From assembly GCF_027497495.1 (NCBI RefSeq), contig NZ_CP114205.1, positions 3,038,001 to 3,102,000 of the forward strand: a stretch of 64,000 nt of DNA, read 5' to 3'. Source of the DNA: Streptomyces tubercidicus. Lineage in GTDB: Bacteria; Actinomycetota; Actinomycetes; Streptomycetales; Streptomycetaceae. The position numbers and the translations under genes are program-made. The notes beneath the pieces were generated by a model. That model had not been told where the DNA came from, did no database searches, and saw nothing but the letters and a program-made list of their open reading frames with translations. Numbering within the stretch: the first letter of the stretch is position 1; the number at the start of each line of letters is the position of its first letter. Positions 34,260 to 44,111 of this stretch are shown one piece after another.

Positions 34260-35165
34260 ATGGCCGGTCGGGCCGCCGAGATCCGGGGGTTGCGCATGCA
34301 GCGGAGCAGGGGAAGACGTACGGCGCCGGCGGTGGCCGCGGTGCTGGTGGTGGCGGCGCTCGCGGTGGGCTGCCGCCCGGTATCGGTCACCGGCGCGGCC
34401 GGTTCCCCGGACAGCAAGGGCGCCCGCTACGCCCCCACCACCCCCGCTCCCCCACCACTGGGCCGCGACAAACCCCCCGCCCCCGCCCGGCACGCCACAC
34501 AGCCACGCCCCGCCCACCACAGACCGAAGGCCCCCAGGCCACTGATGGCCCCGGGCTCACGCGGCGCGCAGGTCCGCGAACTCCAGGCACGACTGTCCCA
34601 GCTGAACCTCTTCGACCGCACCCCGACGGGCTACTACGCCTCGGTCACCACCACAGCGGTCCGCGCCTTCCAACGACGCCAGGGCCTCCCCCGCACGGGC
34701 ACCGTGCAGCCCGCCCTCTGGCGCGCCCTGCGCTCCCAGACCCACCGCCCGTCCCACACCCAGCTCCACCCGCCCACCACCCGCCCGGTCGGAACCCCCG
34801 ACGCGCGCTGCATGAGGGGCAGGGTGATCTGCATCAGCAAGCGGACCAACACGCTCACCTGGATGGTCAACGGCCGGATCGTCTCGGCAATGGACGTCCG
34901 CTTCGGCTCGCAGTACACCCCCACCCGCGAAGGCACCTTCCACATCACCTTCAAGAGCCGCCACCACATCTCGACGCTCTACCACACGCCCATGCCCTAC
35001 GCGATGTTCTTCAGCGGCGGCCAGGCCATCCACTACAGCGCGGACTTCGCCGCCCACGGCTACCGAGGCGCCTCCCACGGCTGCGTAAACGTCCGCAACA
35101 AGTCTTCGCTGGCCACCCTCTTCACCACAGCCAAGCCAGGCACCAAGGTGGTCATCCACCACTAG
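34260..35165 (+). CDS. L,D-transpeptidase lipoprotein with peptidoglycan-binding domain
   Basis: 301 residues, exported. Basic n-region (MQRSRGRR), hydrophobic core [12 protein letters not shown] and lipobox LAVGC. A Pro-rich linker then leads to a PG_binding_1 domain ([19 protein letters not shown] to [12 protein letters not shown]) and a YkuD catalytic domain ending in the signature [15 protein letters not shown], whose Cys is the nucleophile. It should form 3-3 cross-links or attach proteins to peptidoglycan. ATG 34260 follows GGGAAGAG; ATG 34296 would give a more canonical signal peptide. It is divergent from the mutase gene. Confidence 0.88.
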   Translation: MAGRAAEIRGLRMQRSRGRRTAPAVAAVLVVAALAVGCRPVSVTGAAGSPDSKGARYAPTTPAPPPLGRDKPPAPARHATQPRPAHHRPKAPRPLMAPGSRGAQVRELQARLSQLNLFDRTPTGYYASVTTTAVRAFQRRQGLPRTGTVQPALWRALRSQTHRPSHTQLHPPTTRPVGTPDARCMRGRVICISKRTNTLTWMVNGRIVSAMDVRFGSQYTPTREGTFHITFKSRHHISTLYHTPMPYAMFFSGGQAIHYSADFAAHGYRGASHGCVNVRNKSSLATLFTTAKPGTKVVIHH

Positions 35166-35280
35166 CCGCAGGAAACCAGCCGACCCCAGCCACACTCTTT
35201 GACCGAAGCGATAATTGAGCAACCCCCACGCACAGCAACCACCTGCGCGAAAGCGGCGCCGGCTTAGGCGCAAAGAAGGG

Positions 35281-35319
35281 GGCGCGGGCAGGGCCGGGGG
35301 AACGTGCCCTGCCCGCGCC
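35281..35319. terminator. Strong bidirectional terminator
   Basis: GGCGCGGGCAGGGC (35281-35294) pairs perfectly over 14 bp with 35306-35319, loop 11 nt. It separates the transpeptidase gene from the converging membrane-protein gene ending at 35423. The remaining intergenic bases hold nothing recognisable. Confidence 0.75.
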
Positions 35320-35422
35320 AGATGCGCTGAGCCGTGGGTACGGGGGGAACCCCGGCTTCTCGCGCGGCCGATGACCAGTCGGCTCATTCAGTACTGCGTC
35401 ACCGGTTCAAAAAACGTCACAC

Positions 35423-36469
35423 CTACGGGGTGCCGGGTTCGCTCGGGCTGACGAGTCCGGGGTTCGCGGTGGTCGCCGGGGGCGCGAGGGGCGGGGTGGA
35501 CGTGCCGTCGCCGGGGCTGGTGCCGGGTGCCTGGGAGGGGTGTGCGTCGTCGTCCTCGTCGCCGCCGCCCGAGTTGCCCCCGCTGTGTCCGCTGCCGCCG
35601 CTGCCGAAGCCGTCGTCGCCACCGGAACCGCCGGATCCACCGTCCTGGTAGCGCGCCAGATAAGCCCGGCAGAAGAGATGCACCTTGTCGGCGCCGCCCG
35701 CCTTCTGCTCAAGGCGCCGCAGCGTGTCGCGGTCCATGTCGTCCCGCTTGCCGGATTCATAGCCCTGGCAGAGGGCGAGCAGCACGTTCTTCTGGCCGCC
35801 GTGGCCGGGTTGCCGGGTGCTGTCGCCGCCCGGTCTCTCGTCGCCTCCGCTACCGCCGCCGGGGGTGCCGCGGCCGGGTTTCCTGGTGGCGCCGGAACTG
35901 CTGCCGGGTGCGGGGGTGCCGGTGGGGCCGGATGACTCCCGGCCGGGGGTGGGGTCGGGGGTGTGTCCCGTGGTGCCGTCGGTCTGGGCGCCGGGCTCGC
36001 GGGTGTCGAGCGGGCCGGGGGTCTCGGCGGCGGAGACGCTGGAGGCCGGGTCGGGTTTGCCGTCCCGGAAAGGGCTGGGCAGCACGCCGGTGCCGGCTCC
36101 GACGGCGACGCCGCCGATGGCGCAGGCGGCGAGGGCGACGGCGAAGCCGCGCCGGAGGGGGCGGCCGAGGCGGGTCCCTCCGGCGGGGCCGGTGGCGCGT
36201 GCGGTGCGCCCGGCCGGGAAGGCTTCGGCGGCGGCGCGGTTGCGGGCGCCTGCGCCGCGGTGCGCGGCCTGCCGGAAGGCGGCGACGGCGGCCTCTTCGC
36301 CGGGGAGTTCGGCGGTGCCGGGCGCCTTGCCGCCGAGCGCGGCGGCGGCCTGCAGGAGCTGTTCGAGTTCGCGTGCGCCGTCCCCGTGCCCGGCACCGAC
36401 CTGTTCACCGCGCAGCAATCGCTCCGCGGTGTCCTTGTCGAGCCAGTTGTACCGGTCGTCGGCCATCAC
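35423..36469 (-). CDS. Single-pass membrane protein coupled to ECF sigma gene (putative anti-sigma)
   Basis: 348 residues. The cytoplasmic N-terminal 115 residues include NWLDKDTAERLLRGE and AAVAAFRQAAHR. A single membrane helix (GFAVALAACAIGGVAVGAGTGVL) follows. The extracytoplasmic part is a Pro/Gly/Ser/Thr-rich stretch interrupted by a folded segment with two Cys (LLALCQGYESGKRDDMDRD to KVHLFCRAYLARYQDGGSG). The start overlaps the sigma gene stop by ATGA, which is typical of anti-sigma factors, but the zinc-binding HxxxCxxC motif is absent, so the role is inferred. Gly/Ser/Asp tail is low complexity. Confidence 0.7.
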   Translation of the reverse strand: MMADDRYNWLDKDTAERLLRGEQVGAGHGDGARELEQLLQAAAALGGKAPGTAELPGEEAAVAAFRQAAHRGAGARNRAAAEAFPAGRTARATGPAGGTRLGRPLRRGFAVALAACAIGGVAVGAGTGVLPSPFRDGKPDPASSVSAAETPGPLDTREPGAQTDGTTGHTPDPTPGRESSGPTGTPAPGSSSGATRKPGRGTPGGGSGGDERPGGDSTRQPGHGGQKNVLLALCQGYESGKRDDMDRDTLRRLEQKAGGADKVHLFCRAYLARYQDGGSGGSGGDDGFGSGGSGHSGGNSGGGDEDDDAHPSQAPGTSPGDGTSTPPLAPPATTANPGLVSPSEPGTP

Positions 36470-37257
36470 ATGTCCTTCTGCGTTCGTGCGGCCGTTTCCG
36501 TCACACCTGGTACGTACGATTCCGCCACGCCGTCGCGGCGCCTTCTGCCCTGTACGGGCACCCCACTCACCGTTCCACCACCTCGGCGCCGACCCGCTGC
36601 GGGCGGGCCGGAGGAGGCGTCTTCTTGCTGGTCGGCGCCGTCTTTGCCGCCGTCCTGACCGCTGCCCCGAGGTCCGTCCCGGCCGCTGTCCGGCTGCTCG
36701 CCGAGGAGCTCGGCGAGCCGTCGCAGCCCGCGGTGTGCGGCGGTGCGCACCGCGCCGGCCCGTTTGCCGAGCACCTCTGCGGCGCTCTTGGCGTCGAGCC
36801 CGACCACCACCCGCAGGACCACGGCCTCGGCCTGGTCCTGCGGCAGCCGGGCTATCAGCCGCATGGTGCTGCCGGTGCCCAGGGCTTCGAGCGCCTCGCC
36901 CGCGGTGTCGGACGCGCCGGGGGTGTCGGCCAGTTCGCTCTCGTCGCCGCCGATCGCCGGGCGGCGGCCGCGCATCCGGATGTGGTCGAGGGCGCGGTTG
37001 CGGGCGATGCGGGCGGCCCAGCCGCGGAAGCGGTCGGCGTCGCCGCTGAAGCGGGCGAGGTCACGGGTGATCTGAAGCCAGGTTTCGGAGGTGACATCCT
37101 CTACGTCCGGTTCGCTCACCAAGGTCCGTACATACCCCAGAAGTCGGGGATGTACGGCGCGGTAGACGGTACGGAAGGCCGCCTCGTCGCCGCCCTGCGC
37201 CGCCTGCACGGCCACCGTCAGCCGACGGTCGTCCGGCTGAATGTCGTCCCCTCGCAC
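36466..37257 (-). CDS. ECF RNA polymerase sigma factor
   Basis: 263 residues. Sigma region 2 runs from DEAAFRTVYRAVHPRLLGYVRTLV through VEDVTSETWLQITRDLARFSGD to FRGWAARIARNRALDHIRMRGRRP. Region 4 is LPQDQAEAVVLRVVVGLDAKSAAEVLGKRAGAVRTAAHRGLRRL. After region 4 there is an unusual tail of about 75 residues, Gly/Asp/Arg-rich. I chose GTG 37257, with AGGA 7 nt upstream; earlier in-frame starts at 37275 and 37326 are possible. The overlapping downstream membrane protein is the likely anti-sigma factor. Regulon unknown. Confidence 0.88.
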   Translation of the reverse strand: MRGDDIQPDDRRLTVAVQAAQGGDEAAFRTVYRAVHPRLLGYVRTLVSEPDVEDVTSETWLQITRDLARFSGDADRFRGWAARIARNRALDHIRMRGRRPAIGGDESELADTPGASDTAGEALEALGTGSTMRLIARLPQDQAEAVVLRVVVGLDAKSAAEVLGKRAGAVRTAAHRGLRRLAELLGEQPDSGRDGPRGSGQDGGKDGADQQEDASSGPPAAGRRRGGGTVSGVPVQGRRRRDGVAESYVPGVTETAARTQKDM

Positions 37258-37843
37258 GGGTCCATCCTGTCGCACGCGGAATGTCCGCCGCCCGGTCCTT
37301 GCTGCATTGTCGCTTCGCCCGGCCACGTCACCGGCCCTGCTCCGCCCGGGGCGCCGGAGCTGTGCCGGCTACCGCGCGCCGCCGGCCCGGTCGGCCGGAA
37401 ACCCCCGGTAACCCGGATGTTCCTGCTGACCGTAACGCGTCAGCCGCCGCGCTCCGTACCCGGGAGGGGCGCACCGCCGGCTCGGGCGGGGCCGGCGGTC
37501 CGGGCACGCGAAGCGGCCGGAACACCCGCGAAGCACGCGCCCGGCCCGCTCCGGAAACCCTGACCAGGACGGCGCTTTCGGGCCGCCGCCGACGGGCGCG
37601 AAACCTGCTCCCACCGGCGCGGACCCGCACGTTACGGGCCACTCCGGGCCCGCGTCCAGACCACTAGCCGTACGCCTGCCCGTACCCCGTGTGACGCTTT
37701 CGCGCCGTCTGACGCTGTACCGGATAGAGGGCCGTCACGGCCCTTCGCGAACGACGGCCGGGGCCTCTCCTGTGGGGGGTGGCGGCCCCGGCCGTCCTCG
37801 TTCTCTCACCTGATCTCTCACCCGTTTCTTACCGGGCCGGCGC
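37258..37843. other. Intergenic region with GH20 terminators and sigma promoter
   Basis: 586 bp. Next to the GH20 gene are two hairpins: an 8-bp stem AGGGCCGT/ACGGCCCT (37728-37744) and a perfect 13-bp stem GACGGCCGGGGCC (37753-37765 with 37784-37796). The sigma gene's promoter must lie within 37260-37650 but I cannot place it. ORFs across this stretch lack family features. Confidence 0.55.
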
Positions 37844-39565
37844 TCACACCCGGTTGGCCAGCGCCTTGAATTCCGTCCAGGACAGGGCGGGGGTCCGCGG
37901 GTCCCAGGTCTTCTGCGCCAGCGCCGCCAGCGGCAGCCGGATTCCGGCCGCCACCTGCGCCGCGGTCTGTGCCTGCGCCCGGTCGCACCAGATCGCGAAG
38001 CGCGCCCCGGGGATCCGGTCCGGGCCCGTCATGTTCGCGGACACCGGCACCGGCCGGGTGCCGCGGATGACCAGCGGGGTCCAGCTCTCGTAGATCCGCT
38101 GGCCGGTGGGGTAGACGAACTGGTTGGGCTGGCCGAGGACGTAGTAGAGGTACTCGTCGTTGAAGTTCATGACGTTGCGGCCCTCGCGCAGGAATGCCTC
38201 GGGCGGACGGTGTCCGGCCTCCTTGCCGGTCCAGTAGTCCACCATCCGGTTCTTGTCGGCGGACGCCTGCGGGCTGGTGAAGAAGCCGTCGTTCCACGCC
38301 TCGACGCGGTTCTTGCCCTTGGCCTCCACGGTCTTCTGCCGGTCGTTGAGCCAGCCGGTCGTCAGGTCCTCGATGGTGCCGTTGGGCCCGTACTTCTGCC
38401 GTGCGGCCCGCGCGAGCTGCGGGTACCTGGCGGCGGGGTCGGAGGACATCAGCGCCTGGTACTCGTCACCGCCCAGGTGCCAGTACGCCGGGGCGCCCTT
38501 GGGGTTGGTGAACAGCTCGCTGAACTCGCGCAGCAGCGAGTCGATCAGCGGGGCCGCCTTGGGGTTGGAGATATCGATCGCGCCGGTGATCACCCGGCCC
38601 TGTGCGTTGCGCAGCTGGAGCTCGGGATAGTGGGCCAGGACGGCGCCCAGGTGGCCTGGCGAGTCGAGTTCCGGGACGACCGAGATGTGCAGAGTGCGCG
38701 CGAGTGCGACGATCTGCCGGATCTGGGCCTTGGTGAGATGGTCGGCGGAGACGATCTCGGGGTGGGTGGTGCTCTGGATGCGGAAGCCCTGGTCGTCGGA
38801 GAAGTGCAGCTGGAACTGGTTGAGCTTGAGGTCGGCGATCTCCCGGAGCCGGGCCTCGATCCAGTTCTGGGTGAACGGCTTGCGGGCGTTGTCCAGTGAC
38901 ATCCCGCGCTGCGGACGGCCCGGCCGGTCCTGGATGGTGCCCTCGGGAAGGCCGCCGGCCGCGTGCACGGCCTGCTTGACGGTGCGGGTGCCGTAGAAGA
39001 TTCCGGCGTCGGTGGGGGCCGTGAGAGTGAGCCGGGTTTCGTCGGCGGTGAGGGTGTAGGTCTCGTCGGCGGCGTCCTGGACGGGCACATTGTTCGCCTG
39101 GTGTGCGGCGTTCTTGCCCGTCAGCTTCACCTCGATGTCGCCCGGCCGTACGGTCTGGTCGCCGTAGACGAGGCCCAGTCCGAGGTCGTTGGCCATCCGC
39201 TGAGCCTCGTCGGCGACATTGCTCTTCTCGCCGGCCGGTACGACCACCCGGGCCCCCTTGGAGGGCCGCCAGCCGCGGCCGTCGGCCCGGCGGAAGTCGC
39301 GTACGGCGGGGATGACCTGCGGTGTCCCGGTCACGGGAGCCCAGGACGGGGTGGCTGCGGCGGAGGGGTTGACCTTGGCGCTGGTGCTCCCGGGCGGCTC
39401 GGTGTCCGCGGTGCCGGAGCACCCGGCGAGCAGCAGGGCGGCGGCGAGCGCCGTGGCCGGCAGCGCGGAGCGGGCCGCCGGGCCCGTGCGCCGCGTCGGC
39501 CGGGTCACGGGGTGCGGGGAGGCCGAGGGCCGTGGGGCGCGCAACGGCCGCATCGGGTTCGACAT
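37844..39565 (-). CDS. Beta-N-acetylhexosaminidase lipoprotein (GH20)
   Basis: 573 residues, extracellular. Signal peptide with basic n-region and lipobox LLLAGC. GH20b-type N-terminal domain, then the catalytic barrel. RPGRPQRGMSLDNARKPF begins the barrel, and the catalytic Asp-Glu pair is in YWHLGGDEYQ. VVPELDSPGHLGAVL and RVEAWNDGFF also match. It releases terminal GlcNAc or GalNAc from chitin or peptidoglycan fragments. A Ser/Thr/Pro linker (ADTEPPGSTSAKVNPSAAATP) follows the lipid-attachment site. ATG 39565 has GAGGA 8 nt upstream. No DasR-type site was seen upstream. Confidence 0.92.
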   Translation of the reverse strand: MSNPMRPLRAPRPSASPHPVTRPTRRTGPAARSALPATALAAALLLAGCSGTADTEPPGSTSAKVNPSAAATPSWAPVTGTPQVIPAVRDFRRADGRGWRPSKGARVVVPAGEKSNVADEAQRMANDLGLGLVYGDQTVRPGDIEVKLTGKNAAHQANNVPVQDAADETYTLTADETRLTLTAPTDAGIFYGTRTVKQAVHAAGGLPEGTIQDRPGRPQRGMSLDNARKPFTQNWIEARLREIADLKLNQFQLHFSDDQGFRIQSTTHPEIVSADHLTKAQIRQIVALARTLHISVVPELDSPGHLGAVLAHYPELQLRNAQGRVITGAIDISNPKAAPLIDSLLREFSELFTNPKGAPAYWHLGGDEYQALMSSDPAARYPQLARAARQKYGPNGTIEDLTTGWLNDRQKTVEAKGKNRVEAWNDGFFTSPQASADKNRMVDYWTGKEAGHRPPEAFLREGRNVMNFNDEYLYYVLGQPNQFVYPTGQRIYESWTPLVIRGTRPVPVSANMTGPDRIPGARFAIWCDRAQAQTAAQVAAGIRLPLAALAQKTWDPRTPALSWTEFKALANRV

Positions 39566-39901
39566 CGTGCAATCCTCACTTTTCGGGGCGAAGGCATTGC
39601 CAGGTATGCGGAGCCGGTCGTTCGCGAACGCGCGAAGGCTCTCCCATACGGGTGAAATTCGCGCATCCGTCGGACAGTGGTCGCCAAGCGTCGTTAGCGT
39701 GGCGCTTCCTTCGTCACCCCTTTCACAGGGCTCTCCCGGAACCACCGGATACCGCCGGGGTGTCGTCGCATACGCACCACTGCCATACCCGCCGCCGCTT
39801 CGTACGCGTCCCGGCTTCGGTCCGCTTCTCCCCCAGCTTCCTTCAGACGCCCGTCCCGCACCTGTCGAACCGACCTATTCGCATCCGTCCGAGGAGCCCA
39901 C

Positions 39902-40492
39902 GTGTCCGGTGACATCCCGGCCGCCCGGCCGACCGCGCTGCACCCTCCGCAGCCCCCGCGGCGCGGCATATCGCCACGGGCCGGCGGCGCAGTGCCGCGC
40001 CCCCGCACCGGGGGCATCGGACTCGTCCGCTTCAACGCCCTCCCCGAGGAGGACGCCCTGGCCGCGCTGCTGAGCTGCTGCGGCAGCCGCCGCTGGGCCG
40101 AGCGGGTCGCCGCGCACCGCCCGTATCCGGATCCGGAGTCCCTGCTCGCCGCGTCCGACGAGGCGTGTTACCACCTGGCCCCGGCCGAGCTGGACGAGGC
40201 ACTCGCCGGGGAGTCGCTCTCCCCGCAGCCGCTCGTCGGCGCCCATGGCCCCGGCCTCCGGGCCGCCCAGACCGCACTGCACGCCGCGCACGCCGAGTAC
40301 GAGCGCCGCTTTCGCCATGTCTTCGTCATCTGCCTGGACGGCTGTCCCGACGAGGAGCTGCTGGACCGGGTGCTGTCCGGGATCCGCACCCGGCTGGGCA
40401 ATGAACCGGACGAGGAGCGGGCGGTCGCCGCGGACGAACTGCGCCGGCTGGTCCGCGGGCGGCTGATCCGGATCACCGCCGCCGGCCGGTGA
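39902..40492 (+). CDS. OHCU decarboxylase-family protein (possibly inactive)
   Basis: 196 residues. The region FNALPEEDALAALLSCCGSRRWAERVAAHRPYPDPESL and AEYERRFRHVFVICLDGC match the all-helical 2-oxo-4-hydroxy-4-carboxy-5-ureidoimidazoline decarboxylase family of purine catabolism. The SxxEQ segment expected in the centre reads GPGLRAAQ, and the HP motif is not seen, so catalysis is doubtful. The first 40 residues are a Pro/Arg-rich extension. GAGGAG 5 nt before GTG 39902 makes the start secure. No urate-pathway neighbours. Confidence 0.7.
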   Translation: MSGDIPAARPTALHPPQPPRRGISPRAGGAVPRPRTGGIGLVRFNALPEEDALAALLSCCGSRRWAERVAAHRPYPDPESLLAASDEACYHLAPAELDEALAGESLSPQPLVGAHGPGLRAAQTALHAAHAEYERRFRHVFVICLDGCPDEELLDRVLSGIRTRLGNEPDEERAVAADELRRLVRGRLIRITAAGR

Positions 40493-40696
40493 CATATCGC
40501 GGCGTGTGACCTGGAACCTTACGGTTCGTGTGCGTGTGATAGCCCGTTGGTGCCTGTTTGATCACACCTGAGGACCCCGGCGCAAGGAACCGACAAGGCG
40601 TCGCTACGATGTCCAGGGCCGGTGGACCGTACCCGGCCGGGCCCGACCGACAGAGAAGCCGGCTGGCCCCAATCCCCGCTCCCGGAGGGTTTTTCC
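40493..40696. promoter_or_regulatory. Upstream region of the sdh operon
   Basis: 204 bp. GTGTGAT (40534-40540) and ATCACAC (40561-40567) form an inverted repeat with a 20-bp gap, possibly a regulator site. A candidate -10, TACGAT, lies at 40605-40610. The sdhC ribosome-binding site is GGAGGG, 7 nt before the GTG. Confidence 0.4.
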
Positions 40697-41077
40697 GTGC
40701 CGGCTGGAACGCTGTACCGCGGCCGGGAAGGCATGTGGTCCTGGGTGGCTCATCGAGTCACCGGCGTCCTCATCTTCTTCTTCCTGTTCGTTCACGTCCT
40801 CGACACCGCACTCGTCCGCGTCTCCCCCGAGGCGTACGACGACGTCGTGGCGACCTACAAGACACCGATCGTCAATGTGATGGAGTACGGCCTGGTGGCC
40901 GCCATCCTCTTCCACGCGCTCAACGGCCTGCGGGTCATCGCCGTGGACTTCTGGTCCAAGGGCCCGAAGTACCAGAAGCAGCTGCTGTGGACCGTTGTCG
41001 GTATCTGGGTCGTCCTGATGGCCGGTGCCTTCTACCCCGTGCTGCAGCACACCCTGCGCACGCTGTTCGGGAGCTGA
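40697..41077 (+). CDS. sdhC: Succinate dehydrogenase cytochrome b556 subunit
   Basis: 126 residues, three membrane helices. Membrane anchor of complex II, binding heme b and quinone. SDHC-type N-terminus GTLYRGREGMWSWVAHRVTGVLI, with the Ser/His/Arg quinone-site residues in WSWVAHR; a His in FFLFVHVLDTAL is a heme-ligand candidate. GTG 40697 after GGAGGGTTTTTCC is a better start than the upstream frame. First gene of sdhCDAB; 6 bp precede sdhD. Confidence 0.92.
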   Translation: MPAGTLYRGREGMWSWVAHRVTGVLIFFFLFVHVLDTALVRVSPEAYDDVVATYKTPIVNVMEYGLVAAILFHALNGLRVIAVDFWSKGPKYQKQLLWTVVGIWVVLMAGAFYPVLQHTLRTLFGS

Positions 41078-41083
41078 CGCGAG

Positions 41084-41563
41084 ATGTCTGCTGAAACCAC
41101 CTCCGCAGGTGCCGCCGCGACGGACAACGTGCCGCTCTACGACGTGGACCACCCCGCTCCGGTCATTGAGCCGCCGCGCAAGCGCACCGGCAAGACCCCG
41201 AAGTCGACCCGTACGAACTTCGAGCTGTACGGCTGGCTGTTCATGCGGCTGTCCGGCATCGTGCTGGTCGTCCTGGTCCTGGGCCACCTGCTGATCCAGC
41301 TGGTCCTCGACGGCGGCGTCTCCAAGATCGGCTTCGCGTTCGTGGCCGGCCGCTGGGCCTCGCCGTTCTGGCAGGTCTGGGATCTGCTGATGCTGTGGCT
41401 CGCCATGCTGCACGGCGCCAACGGCCTGCGTACGGTCATCAACGACTACGCGCAGCGGGACAACACCCGCTTCTGGCTGAAGATGCTGCTGTACACCGCG
41501 ACGGTGTTCACCGTCCTTCTGGGCACGCTGGTGATCTTCACCTTCGACCCGAACATCTCCTAA
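41084..41563 (+). CDS. sdhD: Succinate dehydrogenase membrane anchor subunit
   Basis: 159 residues. Cytoplasmic N-terminal 45 residues are basic ([18 protein letters not shown]), then three helices: [42 protein letters not shown] and [32 protein letters not shown] and [15 protein letters not shown] include His residues that can ligate heme. It forms the membrane part of complex II with SdhC. sdhA follows after 20 bp. Confidence 0.92.
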   Translation: MSAETTSAGAAATDNVPLYDVDHPAPVIEPPRKRTGKTPKSTRTNFELYGWLFMRLSGIVLVVLVLGHLLIQLVLDGGVSKIGFAFVAGRWASPFWQVWDLLMLWLAMLHGANGLRTVINDYAQRDNTRFWLKMLLYTATVFTVLLGTLVIFTFDPNIS

Positions 41564-41583
41564 GGCCGGGGCTGACTGGAACC

Positions 41584-43338
41584 ATGAAGATCCACAAGTA
41601 CGACACCGTCATCGTCGGCGCCGGCGGCGCGGGCATGCGCGCGGCCATCGAGTCGACGAAGCGCAGCCGCACCGCGGTCCTGACGAAGCTCTACCCGACC
41701 CGCTCCCACACCGGCGCCGCCCAGGGCGGCATGGCCGCGGCCCTCGCGAACGTCGAGGAAGACAACTGGGAGTGGCACACCTTCGACACGATCAAGGGCG
41801 GCGACTACCTGGTCGACCAGGACGCCGCCGAGATCCTCGCGAAGGAGGCCATCGACTCGGTCCTCGACCTGGAGAAGATGGGCCTGCCGTTCAACCGCAC
41901 GCCGGACGGCACGATCGACCAGCGCCGCTTCGGCGGTCACTCCCGTAACCACGGTGAGGCCCCGGTCCGCCGGTCCTGCTACGCCTCGGACCGCACCGGC
42001 CACATGATCCTCCAGACGCTGTACCAGAACTGCGTCAAGGAGGGCGTGGAGTTCTTCAACGAGTTCTACGTGCTCGACCTGCTGCTCCAGGACGTCGACG
42101 GCGTCAAGAAGTCCGCGGGCGTCGTCGCGTACGAGCTGGCCACCGGCGAGGTGCACGTCTTCCAGGCGAAGTCGATCATCTTCGCGTCCGGCGGCACCGG
42201 CAAGTTCTTCAAGGTGACCTCCAACGCGCACACCCTGACCGGTGACGGCCAGGCCGCGGCCTACCGCCGCGGGCTGCCGCTGGAGGACATGGAGTTCTTC
42301 CAGTTCCACCCGACGGGCATCTGGCGCATGGGCATCCTCCTGACCGAGGGTGCGCGCGGCGAGGGCGGCATCCTTCGCAACAAGGACGGCGAGCGCTTCA
42401 TGGAGAAGTACGCGCCCGTCATGAAGGACCTGGCCTCGCGTGACGTCGTCTCGCGCTCCATCTACACGGAGATCCGTGAGGGCCGCGGCTGCGGTCCGGA
42501 GGGCGACCACGTCTACCTGGACCTGACGCACCTGCCGCCGGAGCAGCTGGACGCCAAGCTCCCGGACATCACCGAGTTCGCGCGGACCTACCTCGGTATC
42601 GAGCCCTACACGGACCCGATCCCGATCCAGCCCACCGCGCACTACGCCATGGGCGGCATCCCGACCAACGTCGAGGGTGAGGTCCTGGCGGACAACACCA
42701 CCGTCGTGCCGGGCCTGTACGCGGCCGGCGAGGTCGCCTGTGTCTCGGTGCACGGCGCCAACCGCCTGGGCACCAACTCGCTCCTGGACATCAATGTCTT
42801 CGGGCGCCGGGCCGGTATCGCGGCGGCGGAGTACTCGGCCACGGCCGAGTTCGTCGAGCTGCCCGAGGACCCGGCGAAGCAGGTCATCGACCAGGTCGAG
42901 CGGCTGCGCAACTCCACGGGCAGCGAGCGGATCACCGAGATCCGCAAGGAGCTCCAGGAGACCATGGACGCCAATGTGATGGTGTTCCGCACCGAGCAGA
43001 CGATCAAGTCCGCCGTGGAGAAGATCGGCGAGCTGCGCGAGCGCTATCTGAACGTGTCCATCCAGGACAAGGGCAAGCGGTTCAACACCGACCTGCTGGA
43101 GGCCATCGAGCTGGGCAACCTCCTCGACCTGGCCGAGGTCATGGCGGTGTCCGCGCTGGCCCGCAAGGAGTCCCGCGGCGGTCACTACCGCGAGGACTAC
43201 CCCAACCGCGACGACGTCAACTTCATGCGGCACACCATGGCGTACCGCGAGGTGGGCGCAGACGGCGCCGAGTCGATCCGCCTCGACTACAAGCCGGTCG
43301 TGCAGACCCGCTACCAGCCGATGGAGCGTAAGTACTGA
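41584..43338 (+). CDS. sdhA: Succinate dehydrogenase flavoprotein subunit
   Basis: 584 residues. Oxidises succinate to fumarate with covalently bound FAD. FAD motif [18 protein letters not shown]; the flavinylation His lies in [13 protein letters not shown]; active-site segments include [16 protein letters not shown] and [13 protein letters not shown], and [25 protein letters not shown] closes the FAD site. Length is normal. The stop shares its last base with the sdhB start (TGATG), so the catalytic subunits are translated together. Confidence 0.96.
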   Translation: MKIHKYDTVIVGAGGAGMRAAIESTKRSRTAVLTKLYPTRSHTGAAQGGMAAALANVEEDNWEWHTFDTIKGGDYLVDQDAAEILAKEAIDSVLDLEKMGLPFNRTPDGTIDQRRFGGHSRNHGEAPVRRSCYASDRTGHMILQTLYQNCVKEGVEFFNEFYVLDLLLQDVDGVKKSAGVVAYELATGEVHVFQAKSIIFASGGTGKFFKVTSNAHTLTGDGQAAAYRRGLPLEDMEFFQFHPTGIWRMGILLTEGARGEGGILRNKDGERFMEKYAPVMKDLASRDVVSRSIYTEIREGRGCGPEGDHVYLDLTHLPPEQLDAKLPDITEFARTYLGIEPYTDPIPIQPTAHYAMGGIPTNVEGEVLADNTTVVPGLYAAGEVACVSVHGANRLGTNSLLDINVFGRRAGIAAAEYSATAEFVELPEDPAKQVIDQVERLRNSTGSERITEIRKELQETMDANVMVFRTEQTIKSAVEKIGELRERYLNVSIQDKGKRFNTDLLEAIELGNLLDLAEVMAVSALARKESRGGHYREDYPNRDDVNFMRHTMAYREVGADGAESIRLDYKPVVQTRYQPMERKY

Positions 43339-44111
43339 TGAGCACCCCGACTCTCGACAAGCACTCCGCGGCACTGGACGCGGCCGAGGACGGCGCTTCG
43401 CATCTGATCACGGTCACCTTCCGGATCCGCCGGTTCAACCCGGAGGTCTCGGAGGACGCCAGCTGGGAGGACTTCCAGCTGCAGATCGACCCCAAGGAGC
43501 GCGTCCTGGACGCCCTCCACAAGATCAAGTGGGAGCTCGACGGGACGCTGACCTTCCGTCGTTCCTGCGCCCACGGCATCTGCGGCTCGGACGCCATGCG
43601 GATCAACGGCCGTAACCGTCTGGCCTGCAAGACGCTGATCAAGGACATCAACCCGGAGAAGCCGATCACGGTCGAGGCCATCAAGGGCCTCACCGTGATG
43701 AAGGACCTTGTCGTCGACATGGAGCCCTTCTTCCAGGCGTACCGGGACGTGATGCCGTTCCTGATCACGACCGGCAACGAGCCGACCCGTGAGCGGCGCC
43801 AGTCCGCCGAGGACCGCGAGCGCTTCGACGACACGACGAAGTGCATCCTGTGCGCCGCCTGCACCAGCTCCTGCCCGGTGTTCTGGAACGACGGCCAGTA
43901 CTTCGGCCCGGCGGCGATCGTCAACGCGCACCGCTTCATCTTCGACTCGCGCGACGAGGGCGGCGAGCAGCGCCTGGAGATCCTCAACGACAAGGACGGC
44001 GTCTGGCGCTGCCGGACGACCTTCAACTGCACGGACGCCTGCCCGCGCGGTATCGAGGTCACCAAGGCCATCCAGGAAGTCAAGCGGGCGCTGATCACCC
44101 GCCGCTTCTGA
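43338..44111 (+). CDS. sdhB: Succinate dehydrogenase iron-sulfur subunit
   Basis: 257 residues. N-terminal ferredoxin domain with the [2Fe-2S] ligands in RRSCAHGICGSDAM and RLACKTL. The C-terminal domain has the [4Fe-4S] and [3Fe-4S] ligands in CILCAACTSSCPVFW and FNCTDACPRGIEV. It passes electrons from SdhA to the quinone site of SdhCD. The last residues overlap the 3' end of a truncated gene on the other strand (44095-44922). Strong terminator follows at 44164. Confidence 0.96.
   Translation: MSTPTLDKHSAALDAAEDGASHLITVTFRIRRFNPEVSEDASWEDFQLQIDPKERVLDALHKIKWELDGTLTFRRSCAHGICGSDAMRINGRNRLACKTLIKDINPEKPITVEAIKGLTVMKDLVVDMEPFFQAYRDVMPFLITTGNEPTRERRQSAEDRERFDDTTKCILCAACTSSCPVFWNDGQYFGPAAIVNAHRFIFDSRDEGGEQRLEILNDKDGVWRCRTTFNCTDACPRGIEVTKAIQEVKRALITRRF

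Noticed and set aside
39566..39760. DasR (dre) site upstream of the GH20 gene
   Set aside because: Only a half-site-like AGTGGTC is present; the second half does not match ACTGGTCTAGACCAGT.
40534..40567. CRP-type TGTGA-N6-TCACA site upstream of sdh
   Set aside because: The half-sites are separated by far too many bases for a CRP dimer.
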